From NCBI GenBank assembly GCA_930367205.1, contig OV884011.1:169581226-169645225 (forward strand): a DNA stretch of 64,000 bases. Direction: 5' to 3'. Every line of letters starts with the position of its first letter. The first letter of the stretch is position 1. The DNA comes from Acanthosoma haemorrhoidale (lineage: Eukaryota > Arthropoda > Insecta > Hemiptera > Acanthosomatidae). Positions 49,301 to 61,557 of this stretch are shown here, in pieces. The notes under the pieces were generated by a model. It was not told where the DNA came from. It made no database searches and worked only from the letters and a program-made list of their open reading frames with translations. The translations under genes and the position numbers were made by a program.

Positions 49301-49390
49301 AGGGAAAAAAAAAAGAAGGTGTATGGGTTATAAAGGATGAGACCAGGACAGTGCCCGGGGGGACTCCCTTTTTTTATGGAATATTAGTTG
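46330..49390 (+). mobile_element. Decayed R1-like non-LTR retrotransposon
   Basis: A 3-kb stretch with higher GC than its surroundings. The first half (46.4-47.7 kb) has hydrophilic frames such as 47104-47313 and 47534-47836 that could be ORF1 (gag-like), without a clear zinc knuckle. The second half contains an RT (48.0-48.7 kb) and a C-terminal Cys/His region (48.85-48.97 kb). There are no LTRs. A plausible 3' end is near 49375. The clade (R1-like rather than Jockey) is inferred from the RT spelling and the C-terminal zinc-like motif, and is provisional. Confidence 0.6.
48050..49060 (+). pseudogene. Reverse transcriptase of the R1-like element, multiply frameshifted
   Basis: In shifting frames the RT landmarks occur in order: NKILERLIYSVLRQVL (about 48070-48117), KGWSLADALNRLWG (about 48157-48195), SSAFDRACWPF with the first catalytic Asp (about 48244-48276), LYELVGSYLAQRR, LWKLVLNKVIVAL (about 48448-48486) and VDDLAST with the catalytic Asp pair (about 48519-48539). 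Further on, YEHKRAADPN (about 48879-48908) leads to a degenerate Cys/His cluster like that at the C-terminus of R1-clade proteins. At least four frame changes and several stops make it inactive. A host gene is unlikely because all motifs are of retroelement type. Confidence 0.65.
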
Positions 49391-49898
49391 CAATAATCTA
49401 AAACACAGTGGACTTTAAGCTATAAAATTAATGTTTAGGAAGTCTTGATATGTGGGGACTTATTCTAGTATGATTACACTATAATTACACAATATTCTTA
49501 ATTTATCCCTGTTAACTATAAAAGGATGAAAGGGGTTATACTTGATGCTTCAGACATGCTGAAAATAAAAGTGACCTCTAGGAACTTAATGAAGTGTTAA
49601 TTAATCAGTTAATTGTAATTAAGAAGTATCATGCCGTATTAATAAGGGGGGGGAATAATTTTATGTTATATGAATTGTTTCCTAATTATGAAGATGTTGA
49701 TGTAACTTCACCCCAGCAATGAGTTTAATGTCTCCTGCCGCCTGAACAGAAAGAGTGGCATCGACACTAACTTAAACCAAGGGCTTCTGTATGAAAAAAA
49801 AAAAAAAATAACAGTGGGAGCATAAAAAACTTATCTATCCATTCAGCGTAGGTCAATTAATATTGAATTTAGTAGAAGAGGCGAAAAATAGAACTTTT

Positions 49899-49992
49899 GG
49901 GCATGACCCTTATGGTTGAGATGCCCTAAAACAAACAAACAAAAACGTAATCGGTTATCATACTGAAAAGGGTATAAAATTAAATTAATAAG
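49899..49992 (+). repeat. Direct repeat D, right copy
   Basis: Diverged second copy of 45241-45335: GCATGACCCTTATGG, CTAAAACAAACAAACAAA, GGTTATCATACTGAAAAGGG and TATAAAATTA in the same order. Confidence 0.6.
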
Positions 49993-52210
49993 GGCTGAGG
50001 ATGGCTGACCTTAGGGACCTGAGGCTGCGGTCGAGATCAATGGGCCTTCGCAGCAGAAGTCAGGGACTTACACGTGCCCCCCTCCCCCCAGCTATAAACA
50101 GAATTGTTAGAAATCTCTTTTCCTTTCAAGGACCAATCAATATGTCGCCTGCTATCCTTCACAGCTACACGCTTCTCAAACTTTTAACAGTAGACTGGAA
50201 AATTGGGTCGTTTGCCTCTAAGGCGCATTTTAACTTGACAATATCTTTTATTGCCCGGACGACGTGAAAGTATTGTAAGGGGCGGGGCACAATAACTCCT
50301 CCTTATTAAGGCGTGCTTTCAGAGTTAGTTCAAGTATTTATAGTACTTTGACAAATAAACAATATTTGTTAAAGTAAATATAAGCCAATATTTATATGCA
50401 GCAGACGGCCTGTTGGTCTATTTACGTTATTAGAGTTGTAACATGTCAAATCTTATGCATATTACAGGTCAAGATTGCATGCGATAGAAAAGATAGGGAA
50501 TAAATTGTTATAAAAATAAGTGATATCGTTTACAGGAAAACTTTTATTATGCTTTTATTTATTATCTGTCAAAGCTGATAAAAATGAAACCTATCAACTT
50601 TACACCCAATATTGAAATTTTGACAGATGTAAGCAAACACGAAAATTTCGTCAGGACTGCTTTCTGATGAAAGATGAATAAAAAACTATATTCTGTTTTA
50701 TGAGAAAAAGTTTCAGTTAGGTGAACGTTGAATGGACAACTAATCTACGAGGTTGAGACAAACACTGACAGTAGGATCGATCACTTTGGATTTGTTAATA
50801 ATTAATTTTAATCATTAAAGCCACTAGTAAGCCTCGTAACTGCTAACTGCTAACAATTAACAGATAGTTGTAATATTGTCCTTGGGAATGTATGTACGCG
50901 TCATTATAGGGAAGCACATCAATAACAACAAACAGTCCAGGCCAATCAATGGTAATTTACAGTCACCCCCTTCCATGTGACTGTACCGTAGTTTTACTGC
51001 AGTACAGACACGTTGATATAAAAGTTTTCTGACATTTTTATATGATCATCGTAGCCGTATTGTATGTTAATACGGGCCACCGACTTATAATCGCTGTGCT
51101 GCTGCTATGGATTGACAACAAAAAATTGTTAATAATTTTGTAACTATACTTTGAAGTGTAACCAATAACCACCGTTTAGGTGGGAAAAATGTTGACCGTG
51201 CTGACCCCTCTACCACTATAGCCCAATGATCATAAAATATTATTTCTGAAGGAAGGGCAGCGTGGATCGTCAACCGGCAGGTCGTCCTGCGATTCTACAA
51301 AAACGATGTGACGAAAGACCAGAAGTATTGCCCCGTATACTGTGTGCAGCATTTGATCCATCAAGGAAAACCTCCCATGAGCGATACTTTCTTTCGTCCT
51401 CTCATTTTTCCTTAATCACTTTTCTTCTAGGATGATTGAGTAGTGGGGCTTTCTGCTTCATCGAGGGAGGTGCTTGGACGGTGAAGAATAATGGCTAGCC
51501 AGCAATGTTGTTAGTTCATCTAACATATTCACCATACAATAATGATTATTCCTCATAGATACCAGGAATTTACACCACCTGGCAATAGAACATACCATCT
51601 GGCCACAGTTACATTCCAGAAGATTTGAATAACGTTCTATATACGTATGTTACGATTCCCTGACTAAAATCATTAACCTCATTGTATATCCTTTTTGTCA
51701 TTCATCAAACTTGTACATACTATAGTTTTTTCATTAAAGGTATCTTTGACTAATTAAGCTTATCCGTTCCGTGCCCAATCCACAAATACTATTCATACAG
51801 TCCACTCTTCCATGTCAAAGTTGAATGTGTAGATTCAGATCCACAATCTGACTGTGTACATATTACTCACTATACTATAACTAGTGTCAGGATTCGGAAC
51901 AAATGTGATCTGCGGTGGATCAGGCCCCATTGCAGCGAGATTATCCTTGTATGGTGTTCCGGCGACGAGAGAATCCTTCTTAATTCCTTGGTTTAAGGTT
52001 AAACAAATAAGCAGAAGAGAAATATATTCGGGTAAAGGTGCATTAAGGAGTCGAGAACAAGGAATATACAGATCTGTAAGCTAACTATGACATAGAGTAC
52101 TCTCATCACCAAAAGAAAATATCGAAGAATCAGGTTAAAGTTTAATTCATTTCGTTTCTAAACATTCTAATAGAATACATTTTAAAATAAAGGGGTTTTG
52201 AAAAAAAAAA
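49993..52210. other. Intergenic, nothing recognised
   Basis: AT-rich with short unremarkable frames. A 12-base A run at 52201-52212 directly precedes the tandem repeat array. Confidence 0.4.
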
Positions 52211-52723
52211 AACTTTATAAGCTTTTCCTCAATTGACAAGCCGTTTCAACAGTCCAAGTCACCCTCAGACGCTACACGATAAGTCCACCACTGTAACCTA
52301 TAGAGAACTTCAAAGGTCATCAACATCAACCTGAAGATTGGCCCGTCTTAAATGCTGATATTCCCAGCTTTGAAGCATTAAAACTTTATAAGCTTTTCCT
52401 CAATTGACAAGCCGTTTCAACAGTCCAAGTCACCCTCAGACGCTACACGATAAGTCCACCACTGTAACCTATAGAGAACTTCAAAGGTCATCAACATCAA
52501 CCTGAAGATTGGCCCGTCTTAAATACTAAGATTCCCAGCTTTGAAGCATTAGAACTTTATAAGCTTTTCCTCAATTGACAAGCCGTTTCAACAGTCCAAG
52601 TCACCCTCAGACGCTACACGATAAGTCCACCACTGTAACCTATAGAGAACTTCAAAGGTCATCAACATCAACCTGAAGATTGGCCCGTCTTAAATACTGA
52701 TATTCCCAGCTTTGAAGCATTAG
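52211..52723. repeat. Three tandem 171-bp satellite-like monomers
   Basis: Monomers begin with AACTTTATAAGC at 52211, 52382 and 52553 and the array ends at 52723, giving exactly three 171-bp units. They are almost identical; the few differences cluster near the end of each unit (AAATGCTGATATT, AAATACTAAGATT, AAATACTGATATT). A nucleosome-sized period and high uniformity resemble satellite DNA. No partial fourth unit is visible on either side. Confidence 0.95.
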
Positions 52724-54412
52724 AACTAAAGCGCAGTTGTTTTTCGATGTAGAACCCCTTCCTTCGGCTTTCTTTCTCTCCCAAGTTCAGTGGGTGCCGC
52801 CTTCACAATCGTTTTTCTACAGCAGTGTGAATCCCGATTTTTTCTTTTAACATTCTCGTTATTAAATAATGATATAGGATTAATCAAGGAAAATAATATG
52901 AAAACCACGAGTAAAATAAGAATTAAATCTTTTATTTTAAAGTCTTACATGTTTTCACATGTAAGCACGTTTTTAACAACATGTATTAACCAAGAGGTCC
53001 TTAGAACATTAGTTTTGAATTCCAAGTATTCATTAATTTATGATACTTATTCATGATTTATGGAAACGACACCATTTCTCATTTCGTCGCAGCATTAACT
53101 GGGATTTACATCTAAAATTGAATGTCTCTAGGACGAAGAGGAGACTCAAAAATATGAAAGATGGGCATAGGCATATGGAAGAAAAATATAGGTTTCTGGT
53201 TTTAAAATTCAAAGTACTTCTTAAAAGTGTTTAGAAATCTCTATGAAAATATAACCAAACAGGAACTGTATGCCACATGTAATGCACCAAAAGAAATACA
53301 CAATTGGAAACTAGCATACAACAACAATGGCAGAAAAGAAGAAGTATTCGAGAAATAAATTTATATTTAGATTTAAAGAAAATAACTGATCAATAATACC
53401 GATTATTTGATAATAGAAATGAAAATCATTCAATATAAAACATACAATCAACATATACATATCACCTTAATGATGATGTGATTCGGGAAGAGGGTACAAA
53501 GGTGTGACCGTGTAGCATCGCAACGAATCGGCTAATGTATCGTGCACGCACGTTGTGGAATGAGGTTCCTAAACAACTAAAATCCTTACTATGGCTTAAG
53601 GATCCAAACCAAACACAGCCTAAATCAGTAAAAGTAATCATTCTGATCGCTACACACTTGTCATGCCTATGTGCTCGATTATAATTTAGCTGATCCTTTA
53701 CTACCTTATCTAAAGGACTGTCTGCTGAGTGCTTAAGGTGACATTCGTAGAAAAAAGACATTCTAGGAGAAAGGTACCCACCAAGAAGGTGAGATAAAGA
53801 TATACGACGAATCCAATATACTGAAGCTACTAATAATCCAATATACTGAAGCTACTAGTAATCCAATATACTGAAGCTACTAGTAATCAGCAGGGATCTG
53901 GCCAGGATAAATGGGATTTGTACAACTCAACTACAACTTTAAATTTAGCAGTCCTGTCACTCAACTCTACTTTTATATTTGTTATTTTCGTACAATTGTT
54001 GGATTTACTAACAATAATGTATTTACTAACACTTTAGCTGTACAATGACCATTCCCGTAGCTTATTAGTTACTAATCCCGGTATTGATGGTCACGTTACC
54101 TGCATTTGCAAGTCAATAAAAGGCTTAAGAATTTTTTGATATGAAATGGATCTGGTCGGGGTGACTCTCCTGAGTAGAGTTGTTATTTAGTGAAGTAGCT
54201 AATTGAATAAGCGAGTAACGAGTCCGGTTAAGAAAACCAAATGAAGATAGAGAGGTAACAACATGGTCGACCCTCAACCACACCACATCTTCCGTGTCAC
54301 CTAGCAGCTGTGGTGACTATCTCGTTGGGTCTTATCCCTTTGCGAAGAACTATTTACACGGTGTTGTCAAATGGATTTAATATCTATTCTATTTTCATTA
54401 TTGGAAATGTAG
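52724..54412. other. Intergenic; contains an unrecognised 99-codon minus-strand frame
   Basis: The frame at 53761-53462 (minus) runs 99 codons and has a fairly mixed composition, but I recognise no domain and no second copy, so no gene is called. A 25-bp minisatellite lies at 53811-53885. Confidence 0.3.
53811..53885. repeat. 25-bp tandem repeat, three units
   Basis: ATCCAATATACTGAAGCTAC plus five bases is repeated at 53811, 53836 and 53861, with one base differing (TAATA or TAGTA). Confidence 0.93.
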
Positions 54413-54417
54413 ATGTA

Positions 54418-55099
54418 TGTAGCGACCGCTAACTACATAAGTTAAATCACCCTATACTCTATTGCATAGATATTGTAAGCAAAAGTAAAATAACATGAAC
54501 TAAATGTATTATAAACAAATGTAAATCATTGTAAAAGTGTTAAGCAATAAAAGGCGGAAGCCAACTAAGTCATAAACATGAAAGGGTCACCAGCTGGCAG
54601 CCATAAACAGTCCTTTAGGGGGCGAGGGGTCGGGTAATTAAGCGTGGGTACAGCACCACAGGTGTCCACACCCCTTAACCCGGATTAGACCCTCGCAGCC
54701 TCCCGGCAGGAAGTAGAGAGGATACTTAGGCCAGTCTCCTCATCAGCCTCTGAGTCTCTCGCGACCTTTACTCGGTGACGCCTTAAGCCAGGGCTCCTGG
54801 CCCTGGAAGTTAGTCTCTTAGTCACCTCGACAGTCTCTTAGTCTCCTTGCAGACTCTCTGGCGGCCTGTACCCGTGACGCTTGCTTGGTTTCCGCTCGAA
54901 CTCTGAAAAATGGCTTTATTTTTTACGAAACCTCTGTACCTCTTCTCTTGAACATAGTGCATTGTCGGGGAACATACCTATCATAAATGGAGTCAGATAG
55001 TAACGCCGTCATGAAACGATTGTCCAGGTTATTAACTCGAACAATCCGCACTTGTCACAAGGGCTAGGTGATCAGGCACCCCCTAGTGACGACCCGACA
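54418..55099 (+). mobile_element. Solo LTR, family S (best copy)
   Basis: This 682-bp block runs from TGTAGCGACCGCTAAC to GTGACGACCCGACA. It is flanked by a perfect 5-bp target duplication ATGTA (54413-54417 and 55100-55104). TG...CA ends, a 5-bp duplication and no internal genes identify a solo LTR. AATAAAAGG near 54546 could be a polyadenylation signal, but orientation is not proven. A 5-bp duplication is compatible with Ty3/gypsy or BEL/Pao elements. Confidence 0.88.
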
Positions 55100-55104
55100 A
55101 TGTA

Positions 55105-56422
55105 TATGATTCTTAAGACGTCACATTCTATTTATTTCATCCGTGATTTGAAGGCGAATTATGTATTTATAATGTGTAAGAAAAAAATGCATCATACCAT
55201 TGCAAGTTTCACTAGGGTTTGCAATACGATTTTACTGTCATTTTTATTTTTAAATGTAAAAACATAATTAGTAGATGCAAATATATCATATTGCAAATTT
55301 TTAAACGTGTTTTATCTAAATTTATTCTTATATTTCCTTATTTATTCATTGTTTTAATATTTAATCTATTATCGCACATTCATTTTTCAAATGTTTTATG
55401 TGTATTTTACCACATAGAATTTTTTCATTTGTTTTAATGAGTTTTTTATATAATGCAGTAAGCTGATACATATACATGAGAATCCTGTCGAGGAATGAAT
55501 GCATTAAAGAGCTGATCCCATGATACAACTCCAAATTAACTCAGCCTCCACAAGCCAATCACAACTACCTGCAGATATCAGAAGACTGGTGTTGACTGTA
55601 ATAATTATCCCGACTGTGTTGAGGTAATAATTAAAAAAATTTATTTGTTGTTCTCTTGCATTGGCTTTTGTTCCTTCATTATATTTGTATACCGTTTGAT
55701 ATTTCTCTACTACTTCTTAAATGAGTTACTGATTTATTCTGAGTAGTTTTATAATTATGTCATTAAAAGATTCAATTTAACTGCTGATTGGAAAAAAAAT
55801 TAACAATGAGGGAAAACATTGTATGAGGAAAATCATTTTACGAGGAAAATGTACACTTGAGCTTATTCAAGTGATCAAAACATAAAAAAATATTTATATA
55901 TAATTCTACTAATTAAAGCTTTGTTTTGATAAGCCTTCAATACAACGGTATTCCAGGAATTAAAACTGGCTGGGAGGAAATGTGGTAGTCTGTGAAAATT
56001 AAAATTCTACAATATTTTCAACCAATAAATGAAATTCCTGCAGTATTTCCGCTGATCAGCCAAGTAATGATGGCGATGAAAGATTTAAAAAGCTGGTGTT
56101 TTTTTTTTACATAATTCATTATTCATAAACTAATTGTAGGGGAGGCGTGTCCTTTTACTTCCCACGTAAAACATTTTCTCCTTTGACCCAAGTCAAGCAA
56201 AAGATTTGTAATTTCTATTATTTTTAGGAATTAGATATTTATTTTCAAAATCAGAAAATTGCATGTTTATAGAGAACAGCTGAGTGAAAAACTTCTGTGG
56301 ACAGTGGGTTTTTTATTCATAGAAAATGCTTTTGGATATGCGCTGATTTTGAAGGGTGAGCCCGATCAACTTCAAATTTCAAAATACTTCATTACATATA
56401 TGCATTAAATACATTAGTCAAT
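55105..56422. other. Intergenic, nothing recognised
   Basis: Very AT-rich; small frames at 55.05-55.44 kb carry no motif and overlap the solo LTR edge. Confidence 0.45.
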
Positions 56423-56424
56423 TA

Positions 56425-57709
56425 CGAGGGTGGTCTGAAAAGTTTCCGACCTAACAAAGATACAAGACGTTTTTTCAGAAACTTTTTTTTATTTTTCAAC
56501 ATAGTCTCCTTGTAACTCTACACACTTCTCCCATCGATGCTCCCATCTCTGTAACCCGTCCAAATAGTACTCGGCGTTTTTCTCTGCAAAATAATCGTTC
56601 ACGAAGGTGATTGCCTCTTCATTTGACGAAAATCTCTGTCCTCCGAGCGCAATTTTTAGATGAGAGAACAAAAAGAAGTCGCTTGGGGCTAGATCTGGCG
56701 AGTAAAGCGGATGGTGAAGCAGTTCAAACCGTAATTCATGGATTTTCGCAATGGCAACCGCTGAGGTGTGAGACGGTGCGTTGTCTTGGTGAAACAGAAT
56801 TTTCTTTTTCTGCAAATGTGGCAGTTTTTCCGCGAGTTCTGCCTTCAGCTTGTCAAGTAATGATGCGCAGTATGCTCCTGTAATAGTTTTTCCTTTTTGA
56901 AGATAATCGATTAAAATAACTCCATGACTATCCCAAAAAAACAGTCGCCATCACTTTCTCAGCCGAAAAAACAGTTTTTGCTTTTTTTGGAGCTGGTTCC
57001 CATTTTGCAGTTCACTGTTTTGAATGTATTATTGTTTCGGGCGTATAATGGTGTATCCAACTTTCATCCACAGTAATTAATCGGCGCCAAAACTCGGATT
57101 TATTGCGCCTAAACTGCGCCAACAGAGCGTTGGAAATGTTCATTCGAACACGTTTTTTGTTGAACGTGAGCGAACGCGGCCCCCAACGCGCGTACAGCTT
57201 TCTCATCTTGATTTAATATGTGACAAACACGTTCTTTTGACATGTTCATAACCTCTGCTATCTCTCTCACTTTTATTCGGCGGTCGTCTAGCACCATTTG
57301 GTGAACTTTGGCGATGTTTTCGTCGGTAGTTGCAGTTTTTGGACGTCCCGAACGTTCATCGTCTCCCAAGCTCTTACGACCACGTTTAAATTCAGCTGCC
57401 CGAAATTTCACTGTGGTAAATGATGGTGCAGAGTCCCCATACACAGAATCCAACTCATCTTTGATTTGCGTAGGCGTATTGCCTTTCAAAAACAAATATT
57501 TAATGACAGCTCGATACTCGATTTTGTCCATTTTCATAAAAACACTCACATCGACTCACTCAAACGACTGTTACACAACAACTGCGCGTCCAAAATGGCT
57601 GAAACTTTGGTGAGTAACTGTCAACAGATGAACAACTAAATTCACTAGCTTTTATTTACGACTGCTGTTATCTTCATGTTGAGGTCGGAAACTTTTCAGA
57701 CCATCCTCG
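56425..57709 (-). mobile_element. Full-length mariner transposon
   Basis: A 1285-bp element flanked by TA (56423-56424 and 57710-57711). The terminal inverted repeats are about 28 bp: CGAGGGTGGTCTGAAAAGTT at the left and the complement of CGAGGATGGTCTGAAAAGTT at the right, then CCGACCT in both, with a single mismatch. Length, TA target and the DD34D transposase are all typical of mariner. The transposase gene is broken, but the ends look intact, so the copy could still be moved in trans. The MITE at 33997-34106 is a deletion derivative of this family. Confidence 0.95.
56489..57549 (-). pseudogene. Mariner DD34D transposase, frameshifted
   Basis: Read on the minus strand from 57549. The N-terminal paired helix-turn-helix region (KMDKIEYRAVIKYLFLKGNT, GRPKTATTDENIAKVHQMV, REIAEVMNMSKERVCHILNQ) ends at a frame shift near 57205. 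A second frame carries the first catalytic Asp in ITVDESWIHHYTPE and is cut by a stop at 57012-57014. A seven-base T run (minus strand) at about 56935-56941, in place of six, shifts the frame again. The last frame has ILFHQDNAPSHTS (second Asp) and YSPDLAPSDFFLF (third Asp, 34 residues between). Normal length would be about 345 residues. Only about three lesions separate it from an open frame, so it is a young pseudogene. Confidence 0.93.
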
Positions 57710-57711
57710 TA

Positions 57712-57984
57712 TATCACCTCATGTTCTGTATATAATGTAGCATAGCTACAAAAAAATGAAGGAGCGTCTTGTCATTTCAGTTTATTCAGTTTCATATTGT
57801 AAATATTGTAAAACAAAAAAGGGTATCAAAAAAATAAATGTGTGAGTTGAGAAAAAATAATTCAATAAAATCAATCAAAAATCAGTTCTAAGTCTTATCA
57901 CAGGTTCAACGTTTTTCGAGCGAAATTCTTTACACTGACTTAAACACTTCCTTACGTTCACGCTTTCATGAGATCATTTCATGA
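57712..57984. other. Spacer between mariner and LINE-A fragment
   Basis: AT-rich; nothing recognised. Confidence 0.4.
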
Positions 57985-58243
57985 GAGAGGTCAAGAATGT
58001 AGGGGTTAAAGATTATTATGAAGGGTTTTGTTGCTAACATCACGTAATAAGGGGCATTAATTATTGTTCTCAGAACTTTTAATTGAAAGGAGTGAGTATT
58101 CTGGACGTTTCACTTTTTTGGTGTCTCCTATACATTATACCCCATACGCATTTTGTCGAGATGGAAGCCTAAATACCTTAATGTCTCGGAAAAAGGAAGA
58201 GGAATGGAATTTTAAAAAAATAGTGGAAAGAACTTGCGGAAAA
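57985..58243 (-). mobile_element. LINE-A RT-region fragment, degenerate
   Basis: GTCAAGAATGTAGGG, TATTATGAAGGGTTTTGTTG, TTATTGTTCTCAGAACTTTT, TTTTGTCGAGATGGAAGCCT and TAATGTCTCGGAA follow the order of the minus-strand LINE-A copy at 10.8-11.2 kb. A gap of about 130 bp occurs near 58150. The frame is destroyed. A tiny inverted scrap of the family (GCATCCAATCC) follows near 58270. Confidence 0.75.
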
Positions 58244-58299
58244 TATACACAATAGGTTTCCAATCCGCAAAGCATCCAATCCTTTTCAATCTATTGCTG

Positions 58300-60850
58300 C
58301 TTTATAATCTTATTCCTATACCACGAAAGGTATTACAACTATACGATCTCAAACTTGTCGGATAAAATAAATATTTTCATTTTTAGGCCAATTCTAAGTT
58401 CCAGTAAATAACATCTAATTCTATCTTCCCGTAAGCTTATGACTTCCGAGGGCGCTTGTTAATGACGGTGTTTCCAAAAGAAACTTGTGGAAACACAAAA
58501 TCGGACGTTACTTACTCAATCTAAACTCACAACAAGTAATTAAACGATAAATTCAATAAATGCAGAAGGGGGAAGTGTAACCTACTTAAGTTTGAGGTTA
58601 AATTTTACTACCACTCTAAAATTATCACTTTTTATATTTAGCTCAACGGAACAGTCAAGTGCCTGAGCCAGAGCATTAGTTTTAAAAGAATCACCTCCAG
58701 AAGAAATAGCCTATTCAATAGTTACGATTTCCTCGATTAAATGTGTGAGAAAATGTAATAAATTTATTGATTTATAAAAGTTAATTACAAGAATCTTCAA
58801 TTTCGAAGCTAATTTACTGCATGAAACAGCCAACCAACATATTTAGCTTTTGTCTATTCATGGCTAAGCTAATCAAAAGGCGTAACTGGTTCAAATATGT
58901 GCTCGTAGAACTTCATTTACATTTTTCTCGGCGTGGAGAGCAACCTAAGGGTGATTTTAATTAAATAGTAAACATATTTAATGTGTCAGCTGTGAATGAT
59001 CGAAAAATCAGATTCCGTTATAGCGACCTGAAATGAGGGTGGAGATGGGAGCCCAAGATATGCGGAGGACAGGAAATTGCCAGTGAGCTTTGAATAAAGT
59101 CCCACTAAAGCGGGGTAGGACGCTAGGGGTGGAATATGGATTTGTCGAAACTCTAGAGGGTGGTGGCATAAAAATATCAGGCCTACTCTAGGATTCTCAA
59201 ACCTCCGCTCCACTCAGCCAAGCAGTATTTCGCTGTTGCTGCACACCAGTTTTGTGGATCCATTTCTTTTCTTTTTTCTATATTATACGAGAGATATTGT
59301 AATATTAATTATTAATTAAATGCCATGTGCTTTCGGGTTATTAGTACTGTTCAAGTCTTAGCTTGGTTGCCAAATTTATATCAAGAGGGATCGATTCACA
59401 TAAGATTTTGTTAATTGTGTTATTGCAACATTGAAATGATAAAAAAAAAATATCAAAGGTTAAAACACAAGTTCTCTTTGAGAATACATTCATATTATTA
59501 ATCGATGTACACAGTCACGAGTATACCGTTCACATCGTTATATAAATAAAATCTATGATGATTATAATAAATTTGGCACATAGATACATAATATGTCACA
59601 ATATTAGTTCAAAAAAGCTATGCTTAATAAACCACCATAAGGAATTTTGCATATCGATTAGGATAGCAGTTTACTCGTATATGAATTATATAAAATCTGT
59701 AATCTACCACTCATGTGATGTAGTTATGGAGTTTATTCCTGTAATTATGGCAATTTATAAATATCCACTTAATAAACAAAAACAAAAAAAATGTTTTTTA
59801 ATTTAAAAACTACATAGTTAGAAGCGTACTGATTTGGCTCCATTACTGTATTGGCTTTTGATACCTTTTAAGTCCTAGTCATAAAAACGTTCATATATAT
59901 ATATATGGCCAATAACAGCCACACAGCTCATAGCTCAGACATACACATAAGCGAACGCAGACGATGAAGCCTACAAAATCAGATATTTAGAAATATCTCA
60001 GGTTTATTTCTACTTGCTTATTATTAATGAATATAATTATAAAAAATTTTCATGTTCTTAAAACAATTTGTTATAACTATAATGGTAAAGTATCATTGTT
60101 TTCACTGACAAATTAAAATAACGCCAATATAATTACTTTAGTTGTTTATTGTCAGGCTTCAATTGTTATTAGTTAAATAGCTAGCCCCCAATAGTCAAAA
60201 TAATATTCAATTTTCATTTCACAGCACATTATACTCCTGTACACAAAATTTCACCAAATTTTTAATAATTACTTGACAATCTAACAAAGAGTACAATAAA
60301 AAAAGCCTAATTAGGCACCGTATAAGAAAATCTGTAGAATTAAATTTAAAAATATTGCTGAAGAACTTTTTGTAAAAGTCAATTCGTTTAATTAAGTTTT
60401 AGAAGGAGAACTTCGTTCTTAATGATTGAGGGTAAGTAAAGAGCAGCAAGCTCTATTGTTTCCCGGGTCTTCCACGTGCCTCTTTTCTTGAGATCTGATT
60501 GGATAGTGATACCCTGCCAAGAATGGAATCTGTTCATCACATCATAAGTTATAAGGTTTCGCGAACACCCTTGAAACTCAATATCCATGCATCAACTTAG
60601 TTTCGTTTTATTCATTGAAAGCATGTTTCTTCCTGTGCTAATTATCTCAGTTATAGTCTATGTTTCCTCTTTTCTATTTATAAATGTCTTTATTTATTTA
60701 TTTGACAAAATTAAAATTTGCTTGTACCGCATTACTAATTGCCATGTAAGAATCCATTCATATTTATGTGCAATTCATATTTATACAATGTATACATATA
60801 CATTTGTCCGAGGAGTACCCACTTCTCTCTCCGTCCAAACGTTTCACCAT
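58300..60850. other. Intergenic, nothing recognised
   Basis: AT-rich; no motif-bearing frames, RNA genes or repeats shared with the rest of the window were noticed. Confidence 0.45.
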
Positions 60851-60861
60851 TTGGTGAATGC

Positions 60862-61507
60862 CAGAGAGAGGGCAAGAGGGCCACAGACGCTCAGGACCTA
60901 TGTGGCGATGGTCACCCGGGATTGCCTACCCCACGACATACGTTTCTATTTGCAATAGTTCACAAGACCTCCGCCGTTTTAAGCGATGAGGAGAATTTTA
61001 AGAAGGAATGTTACTGGATAAGGAGTTGACAAGAGGATTTGGACGAGTTGATAGGTTTTCGTTGAATATGGAAGACTACAGTAATGGATGAGTTTCCGCG
61101 GGTGCATTGACTACAGTTGCAGGACGTTGGATTAAAATTTAAAATTTTTGGCTCCAAAAAAAAGTTTTGGCTCTCCCCCCCCCATAGTTCTATTCCCTAA
61201 ATTAAAATTGATTTTAGTAACTGTTTTTATAAGTGTAGTTTGTTTACTAGTTGTGACTAGAGTTTCTGTTAAGTAATCAGCATAACTGTCCAAACCGTCT
61301 GGTGAGTGTTGCTGGTGAGTTCCATCTCACTCTTTTGCCTAGATGAAAGTCTAAGTATATAACAATATTGGGCATGCGGAGTGGTATCGCGTTGAAGGTG
61401 ACGGACGGACAGGATCCTCGTGGAAGAGTAAATGAGATGTGCACCCATTTGTCTTCATTCGTCTTGATGACCATTGATATTACCAGTTCATTAATATCAT
61501 AAAACAT
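60862..61507 (-). mobile_element. LINE-A fragment, strongly diverged
   Basis: GGCCACAGACGCTCAGGAC marks the 3' UTR. Further right, the minus-strand frame 61507-61277 encodes HISFTLPRGSCPS, IYLDFHLGKRVRWN and TRRFGQLC, colinear with the C-terminal RT region of the copy at 10987-11361. The sequence is much more diverged than other copies, suggesting an older insertion or a sister subfamily. Confidence 0.7.
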
Positions 61508-61557
61508 AATTTGCGACTGGAAATTGCAAAGTAGGGGATTTTAAATATTCAATCTAA

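Noticed and set aside
52211..52723. CRISPR-like array
   Set aside because: Three contiguous 171-bp units without spacers; it is a tandem satellite-like repeat.
53462..53761. 99-codon minus-strand ORF as a gene
   Set aside because: No recognised domain, no visible signal of splicing or conservation, and length is within chance for this window; noted only as unrecognised.
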